Assembly (NCBI GenBank): GCA_016867175.1
Contig: VGKF01000065.1
Location: 1 to 5,559, forward strand
DNA: 5,559 nt
Direction: 5' to 3'
From: Candidatus Omnitrophota bacterium
GTDB lineage: Bacteria > Omnitrophota > Gorgyraeia > Gygaellales > Profunditerraquicolaceae
Every line of letters begins with the position of its first letter. Within the stretch, counting starts at the first letter, position 1. A model generated the notes under the pieces. That model was not told where the DNA came from, made no database searches, and saw nothing but the letters and a program-made list of their open reading frames with translations. A program made the translations under genes and the position numbers. This document shows, one piece after another, positions 1-4,067 of the stretch.

Positions 1-321
1 AAGGGCGGCAAACTCCATATTCGTGCCTGGTTCAAATTCAAGGATTATGGTAGCGTTACCTTCCTTAGAGATAGAGAGAATATTTTTGAGGTGGGTTACT
101 GAGCCCACTGCTTCTTCTGTGGGCTGGGCAATACGTTTTTCTACTTCTGAGGCAGGCATGCCTCCGCGTACATCGATATTAATAGTGATATTGCCGAAAC
201 TTATATTAGGCATCATCTCAACCGGCAGCATCCTGAAGGCAATAATCCCCACTAAGACTATTCCCACAAAAAACATGGAAACAGCCGTAGGCCTTTTTAC
301 CGATATGCTGGCGAGGCTCAT
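1..321 (-). CDS. Second RND-family efflux permease, N-terminal 107 residues (3' end outside window)
   Basis: This is the start of an inner-membrane RND exporter subunit. The frame is open from the ATG at 321-319 to the window edge. The visible protein begins MSLASISVKRP, followed by a first transmembrane helix at about residues 12-31, then LPVEMMPNI, the usual RND sequence at the start of the first periplasmic domain. The porter-domain motif GTNMEFAAL is at residues 99-107. It is a paralogue of the permease just upstream, which has GTNMDFAAL at the same place. Its ATG overlaps that gene's TGA by four bases (ATGA), and a good ribosome binding site lies inside the upstream coding sequence, so translational coupling is likely. 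Two adjacent RND permeases recall MdtB/MdtC, which assemble as a mixed trimer; whether these do is inference. Substrate cannot be told. The proton-relay helices and C terminus lie beyond the edge. Confidence 0.93.
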   Translation of the reverse strand, partial: MSLASISVKRPTAVSMFFVGIVLVGIIAFRMLPVEMMPNISFGNITINIDVRGGMPASEVEKRIAQPTEEAVGSVTHLKNILSISKEGNATIILEFEPGTNMEFAAL

Positions 322-3300
322 GCTTTTACCTCTTTTATTTCATACCATCTTCCAGGGCCTAGCGGCCCTTGGGGGGCGAGCAATCCTTTATCTACTAATT
401 CTTTGAGGTCGCGTGCTGCAGTAGGTACGGAGACTTTAAAAAGCTGGGAGTATTCTTTACGGGTGATTTTTTTGATAGTTTTCAATTTTTCCAAAACCTC
501 TTTTTGTCTCGGATTTAATATTGCTTCTGGTTGAACAATAGTCTTTGGCAGAATAACAGGTAGCTGCGCCTGGGTTGCTGGCTGGGTTATTGGCTGAGCT
601 ATTGGCGCAGGCAATATCTCCTGCTTAGGGCTTGGCTCTTCCTTGAAGAGCGGCTCTGGCAAAGGGGCTTCCTCTTGGGGTTGGGGCGTAGTTTCTATTG
701 CTGTTTGTCCCCAGCCAAAGTGTTCTACTATAATCAGGTATAAGGCAGGGATAAAAACCAGGGTGAGAAATGTTGCTGAGGTTAGCCCGCCCATAACAGC
801 TAAAGCCAGAGGCGCTTGTAATTCTGCTCCCTGGCCTATACCTAAGGCTAGGGGCAGCAGGCCCAAGATAGTGGTTAGTGAAGTCATAAGTATAGGCCTC
901 AGGCGTTTCTTGCTTGCCTGTAGTACAGCCTCGTAAGGAGTATGGCCTTCTCTTCTGAGATGGTTGATAAACTCTATTAAGACAATGCCGTTATTTACAG
1001 CTATGCCGCCCAACATAATGATGCCTAAATAGGCTACTACGCTTAAAGGCGTGCGGGTAATAAACAGAGAGAAAGCTACTCCTATGAGCGAAAGGGGCAC
1101 AGTGAACATAATTAAAAAAGGCTGCCAGAGTGATTCAAATTCACCGGCCATAATCATGTAAACCAGGGTAAAGGCGAAGATAAGAGCGAAGGCCAGGCTT
1201 TTAAAAGATTCCTGCATCCTCTGCTGCTCTCCGGTCAAAGTTATGGAATAGTCTTTGGAGAGCTTATATTTGAGATTGCGGGATATCTTTTCGATATCAG
1301 ATATTATCTGTCCTAGACTGCGTTGGTAGGTATTGGCAGTAATGACTACGCTTCTTTGCTGGTCTACGCGCTTGATCTCGGTAGGGCCTGAGCCATGGGT
1401 TAGATATGCTACATCAGACATAGAGATGTCCATGCCTAAGGGGGAACGTATTAAAAGCCTCCTTAAGTTACCCAGGTCATTTCTGTCTTCCTGTCTCAGG
1501 CGTACCCGTATATCTACATCTTCCTGAGATTGTTTCTCTTTAAACTTTGTAGCCACGTAGCCTTTAAGGGCCACCTGTGATGTAATAGCAATATCGCGTA
1601 CAGAGAGTCCATATAACGAAGCCTTATCTTTAAGAATATTAAGTTTAGTCTCCGGGCTGGGAGCAGACATACTGCTTTTTATCCCATATACTCCAGGTAT
1701 TTTTTTTATCTGGCTCTGGAATTCGGAGGCAATATCTACCAGGCCGCTTAAGTTAGGGCCCTTGATTTCTATGACAATGGGAGCTCCTTGTTCCAGGGCA
1801 GTCCCGAAAGAGGTCTCCTGGGCAATGTATTCTATTGTAGCGTCTTCCATTGCACGCTTTTCTAAACTATTCTTTAAGTATTGTATAATCTCATCAGTTG
1901 AATGTATGGCGTTAAGCCTCCTAGACCTTGGCTTTAGGTTTACCATAATCTGCGCCTGATGAGCGCCTAGGGTTTGCACTACGGTCTCTTCGGCTGAGAC
2001 CTTTTGTTCGCTGGAGCCGATATTCACTGTGACGCCCTTGGTATCCGCAATACCTAAAAGAAGTTTTTCTATTTTCTTGACTACGCCGTCAGTTACCTCA
2101 AGCCTAGTCCCCGGGGCAAGGTCTACCTTGATAATAAACTGGCGTTGGTCAACCTTAGGGAGGAATCGCTTTTCAGTGGTAAAGAGTGCCAATAGGCTTA
2201 ATAGAAAAAGCAGTAGCACAACTCCGACGACCTTAAATTTCCTTTCCAGCATAAATACCACAAGTCTTCCAAAGGATATTTCATGGCTATGCATTTTTTC
2301 ATCCCGCAGGATCACCTCGTTTATCTTCTCGGAGATACGATGGCCGGGAAGCCTGCGCGATTGTTCGCGTGAGAAGGATAACAATACCGGCACCAGCGAC
2401 ATAGCTACTACTATTGATGCCAGCAGGGAAAAGGTGATAGTAAAAGAGAGTTGTTTAAAAATCTGTCCGGCAATCCCCACCACAAAGGCAAAGGGTAAGA
2501 ATACCGCTATGCTGGTAAGCGTAGAGCCTATAATAGGGGCAGTCATCTCTTCAGTTCCCAGGATCAGCGCCTCTTTTAACGATTTTTTCTCCTGTTGCCT
2601 GTAGCGGAAGATGTTTTCAATAACCACGTTTGCGTTATCTACCACCATCCCCACTCCCATGGCCAGGCCGCCCAGAGACATCATGTTTAGGTTAATATTG
2701 GTAAAATACATTAGGATAATCGTGGCGGTGATGCATATAGGTATAGCCGAGGTGATAATCAGGGCTGAGGATATCTCCCAGAGAAATATAAAGAGTACTA
2801 TAAAAGACAAGATACCTCCCTGAATACCGGCATCGCGCACACTTCTTAGTGCTTCCTGGATGAACTTGGATTGGTCGTAGGTTACCTCAATCTTGACTCC
2901 GCGGGGGAGTTTTTCGGTAAGGAGCTTGCGGATTTCTCTTTTAACACCTCTTACTATGTTAAGGCTGTTCGTCCCGGATTGTTTTCTGACTGTTATCGAA
3001 ACGCTCTCCTTGCCATTGTAGCGGGAGATGCTGGTTTTTTCTTTAATGCTATCCTTTACGCGTCCGATATCCTTTAAATAAACCAGGCGCCGGCTTTTTA
3101 ATTGCTCTTTCTTCTCTTTCTCCTGCTGGGTCTTGGTATCGTCTTCGGGCAGCTCAAGGGCAGTAGGGGTATCTTGTATTTCGCCTATCTTCTGATACTC
3201 GCCCATTGTGCGGATAAGGTATTCCAAGAAGGTCTGTTTGATTGTCCCTGCAGGATAGTTGATATTGGTGGCCTTTAAGGTGTCTACTATGGAGACTATG

Positions 3301-3893
3301 GAGACCTGCGAGGCGCGCAGGCGAGCCTGGTCTATTTCAACCAGGATCTCCCGCTCATCGCCGCCGCTGATAGTTGCAGAGGCAACCCCCTCCACCTTTT
3401 CAATCGCATCTTTAATATATTTACGGGAAAGCTCTCTTAACTCAAGGCTAGAGAGTGGGCCGGTTATTGCCAAGTTCATTACCGGCAGGTCAAAGGGGTT
3501 ATATTTCATGACGATGGGCTCTTGGGATTCGCGCGGCAGGCGTTCTTTGATCAGGTCGATCTTCTCGCGCACGTTGAGGGCGGCAAAATCCATATTCGTC
3601 CCCCAGCTGAACTCTACCATAACCAGGGAGAGTCCTTCCTTGGAGATAGAACTTATCCTTTTGACGTTATTTACCGTGCCTACTGCTTCTTCTATGATTT
3701 TAGTGATCAGGCTTTCCATTTCTTCGGGCGCAGCATTTTCATAGGCAGTAACTACGGTTATCTGAGGATAGGTGATAGGAGGGAATAGCTCCTGCGGCAG
3801 CTGTACCCAGGAGATGGCCCCTAGAAGGATTATTGCCAAGAAGGCCATCAGGGTGGCAACCGGGTGGTTGACAGAGAATTTAGCGAAAGCCAT
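318..3893 (-). CDS. RND-family efflux permease with a C-terminal winged-HTH domain (1191 aa)
   Basis: Inner-membrane exporter of the RND superfamily (AcrB/MdtB-like, HAE1-type architecture), expected to work as a trimer driven by proton or cation flux. The order is classical: transmembrane helix 1 at about residues 11-31, periplasmic porter domain about 38-345, helices 2-6 about 350-508, a cytoplasmic loop, helix 7 about 552-573, second periplasmic domain about 574-890, helices 8-12 about 896-1056. Helix 4 has GMVVDNANVVIEN: Asp419 matches AcrB Asp407, but Asn420 replaces Asp408. Helix 10 has GGIAVNNGIVLIEF, with Val966 where AcrB has Lys940. Arg997 and Thr1004 in RLRPILMTS match AcrB Arg971 and Thr978. 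AcrB has 1049 residues; the excess here is a tail at 1057-1191 made of a Pro-rich linker and a wHTH domain. Residues about 241-270 form a charged insertion. The start is supported by the typical RND N terminus and by AAAAGG eight bases upstream. Substrate is unknown. Confidence 0.96.
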   Translation of the reverse strand: MAFAKFSVNHPVATLMAFLAIILLGAISWVQLPQELFPPITYPQITVVTAYENAAPEEMESLITKIIEEAVGTVNNVKRISSISKEGLSLVMVEFSWGTNMDFAALNVREKIDLIKERLPRESQEPIVMKYNPFDLPVMNLAITGPLSSLELRELSRKYIKDAIEKVEGVASATISGGDEREILVEIDQARLRASQVSIVSIVDTLKATNINYPAGTIKQTFLEYLIRTMGEYQKIGEIQDTPTALELPEDDTKTQQEKEKKEQLKSRRLVYLKDIGRVKDSIKEKTSISRYNGKESVSITVRKQSGTNSLNIVRGVKREIRKLLTEKLPRGVKIEVTYDQSKFIQEALRSVRDAGIQGGILSFIVLFIFLWEISSALIITSAIPICITATIILMYFTNINLNMMSLGGLAMGVGMVVDNANVVIENIFRYRQQEKKSLKEALILGTEEMTAPIIGSTLTSIAVFLPFAFVVGIAGQIFKQLSFTITFSLLASIVVAMSLVPVLLSFSREQSRRLPGHRISEKINEVILRDEKMHSHEISFGRLVVFMLERKFKVVGVVLLLFLLSLLALFTTEKRFLPKVDQRQFIIKVDLAPGTRLEVTDGVVKKIEKLLLGIADTKGVTVNIGSSEQKVSAEETVVQTLGAHQAQIMVNLKPRSRRLNAIHSTDEIIQYLKNSLEKRAMEDATIEYIAQETSFGTALEQGAPIVIEIKGPNLSGLVDIASEFQSQIKKIPGVYGIKSSMSAPSPETKLNILKDKASLYGLSVRDIAITSQVALKGYVATKFKEKQSQEDVDIRVRLRQEDRNDLGNLRRLLIRSPLGMDISMSDVAYLTHGSGPTEIKRVDQQRSVVITANTYQRSLGQIISDIEKISRNLKYKLSKDYSITLTGEQQRMQESFKSLAFALIFAFTLVYMIMAGEFESLWQPFLIMFTVPLSLIGVAFSLFITRTPLSVVAYLGIIMLGGIAVNNGIVLIEFINHLRREGHTPYEAVLQASKKRLRPILMTSLTTILGLLPLALGIGQGAELQAPLALAVMGGLTSATFLTLVFIPALYLIIVEHFGWGQTAIETTPQPQEEAPLPEPLFKEEPSPKQEILPAPIAQPITQPATQAQLPVILPKTIVQPEAILNPRQKEVLEKLKTIKKITRKEYSQLFKVSVPTAARDLKELVDKGLLAPQGPLGPGRWYEIKEVKA
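321..518 (-). other. Winged helix-turn-helix domain fused to the permease C terminus (residues 1126-1191)
   Basis: Residues 1126-1188 read as a compact wHTH. Helix 1 is about NPRQKEVLEKLKTI, helix 2 about RKEYSQLFKV (1145-1154), the recognition helix about SVPTAARDLKELVDKGL (1155-1171), and the wing GPLGPGRWYEIK. The pattern YxxLFxVSxxTAxRDLxxLVxKGxL followed by a Gly-rich wing and an aromatic matches the DeoR-like wHTH also found at the C termini of Fic-family and AlbA-type ATP-binding proteins. It follows transmembrane helix 12, whose end is cytoplasmic in RND permeases, so DNA is reachable. I see no frameshift at the junction: linker and domain are in one open frame with the transporter. 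DNA binding is inferred from the fold; a protein-protein role is the main alternative. Confidence 0.87.
328..333 (-). promoter_or_regulatory. Ribosome binding site of the second RND gene
   Basis: The minus strand reads AGAGGT, then six bases (AAAAGC), then the ATG at 321-319. This is a good Shine-Dalgarno match at suitable spacing. It lies within the last codons of the upstream permease and fixes the start of the second permease at the ATGA overlap. Confidence 0.75.
519..707 (-). other. Pro/Gln/Glu-rich flexible linker between permease core and wHTH (residues 1063-1125)
   Basis: About 63 residues with some 14 prolines, many Glu and Gln, and short pseudo-repeats such as AQPITQPATQAQ (about 1099-1110), echoed in the DNA near 571-608 by repeated ggctg/gggtt/attgg blocks. 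There is no hydrophobic segment, so it is not a thirteenth membrane helix. It looks disordered and long enough to hold the wHTH well away from the membrane. Confidence 0.8.
3084..3173 (-). other. Charged insertion in the first periplasmic domain (residues about 241-270)
   Basis: Between GEYQKIGEIQ and RLVYLKDIGRVKD, where AcrB-type permeases normally have a short turn, this protein has about 20 extra residues dominated by Glu, Asp, Lys and Gln (for example KTQQEKEKKEQLKSR). By alignment from memory with AcrB this falls in the docking (DN) part that faces the outer-membrane channel or adaptor. Boundaries are approximate. Confidence 0.6.
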
Positions 3894-3901
3894 AGAGTCT
3901 G

Positions 3902-3907
3902 CCTTTT
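3902..3907 (-). promoter_or_regulatory. Ribosome binding site of the RND-wHTH gene
   Basis: The minus strand reads AAAAGG, eight bases (CAGACTCT), then the ATG at 3893-3891. The match is moderate. It begins on the base after the T-run of the intrinsic terminator, so terminator readthrough and ribosome access are physically adjacent. Confidence 0.6.
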
Positions 3908-3958
3908 AAAAAAAATAGGGGTCCGCCCTTCCTTTAATAAAAAGGCGGGCTTACCCCC
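3908..3958 (-). terminator. Strong intrinsic terminator directly upstream of the RND-wHTH ribosome binding site
   Basis: On the minus strand GGGGT (3957-3953) pairs with ACCCC (3922-3918), GCCC (3950-3947) with GGGC (3928-3925), and CCTTT (3945-3941) with AAAGG (3935-3931) around a TTATT loop. That gives 14 base pairs with two small internal loops. It is followed by TA and eight Ts (3915-3908). There is no T-run on the plus-strand side, so it works in the gene direction only. It could end the transcript of the upstream surface-protein gene, but the best promoter for the permease operon lies upstream of it, so it may act as an attenuator in that operon's leader. Confidence 0.85.
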
Positions 3959-3992
3959 TTATGCTTTACCAGTCCCTATCTTTAAAAAATAA

Positions 3993-4032
3993 TTATCGTA
4001 TTCTATACAGTAAAACTATACCAGTTATCGTA
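3993..4032 (-). repeat. Paired direct repeats around the -10 box, candidate operator
   Basis: On the minus strand TACGATAA occurs at 4032-4025 and again at 4000-3993, 32 bp apart (about three helical turns). Nested between them is GTATAG at 4021-4016 (overlapping the -10) and at 4008-4003 (around the expected start). The order is TACGATAA, 3 bp, GTATAG, 7 bp, GTATAG, 2 bp, TACGATAA. Paired sites in phase across a promoter are what a regulator binding site often looks like; which protein binds is unknown. Short AT-rich repeats can arise by chance. Confidence 0.45.
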
Positions 4033-4042
4033 AAAAAGTCAA
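4015..4042 (-). promoter_or_regulatory. Sigma70-type promoter for the RND operon
   Basis: On the minus strand a -35 box TTGACT (4042-4037) is followed by a 16-bp spacer and a -10 box TATAGT (4020-4015). The -10 is preceded by TGG, forming an extended -10 (TGnTATAGT). The expected start is near 4008. It is the best promoter-like sequence in the intergenic region. No room for another promoter exists between the terminator and the ribosome binding site at 3907. Confidence 0.75.
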
Positions 4043-4061
4043 GGCAAAAAATCAAATTGCC
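4031..4061 (-). terminator. Weak hairpin plus T-run after the surface-protein gene
   Basis: Seven bases past the stop codon, GGCAA (4061-4057) can pair with TTGCC (4047-4043) around a 9-base loop, followed by TTGAC and six Ts (4036-4031). The stem is only five pairs and the T-run is interrupted by GAC, so it would be a poor terminator. It overlaps the -35 box of the RND promoter. Confidence 0.3.
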
Positions 4062-4067
4062 CCTATC

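Larger units (their letters stand above)
3894..4008 (-). promoter_or_regulatory. Candidate 5' leader of the RND operon with attenuator
   Basis: If transcription starts about seven bases after the -10 box (near 4008), the leader is about 115 nt and contains the whole terminator hairpin before the ribosome binding site. I found no ATG between 4008 and the hairpin, so a leader-peptide mechanism looks unlikely. AAAGATAGGG (3983-3974) can pair with CCCTATTTTT (3920-3911) with one G-U pair, which would compete with the base of the terminator and its T-run. I recognise no known riboswitch class. Confidence 0.45.

Noticed and set aside
541..620. DNA tandem repeat in the Pro-rich linker
   Set aside because: The resemblance (ggctggg/ggctgag blocks) follows from repeated Gln-Pro codons; there is no exact unit long enough to call a separate repeat element.
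318..707. The wHTH as a separate small gene downstream of the permease
   Set aside because: The frame runs from permease through linker to wHTH without a stop. I saw no start codon with a ribosome binding site near the domain boundary, so a fusion is the simpler reading.
2029..2604. Long plus-strand open frame (191 codons) opposite the permease gene, and similar ones at 3259-3744, 23-406, 643-936 and 4563-4853
   Set aside because: All lie antisense to well-supported minus-strand genes, have no recognisable domains or convincing ribosome binding sites, and their composition is that expected of reverse-complemented membrane-protein codons.
3917..3958. Bidirectional terminator
   Set aside because: The plus-strand side of the hairpin is followed by TTACCCCCTTATG with no T-run, so only the minus-strand direction fits.
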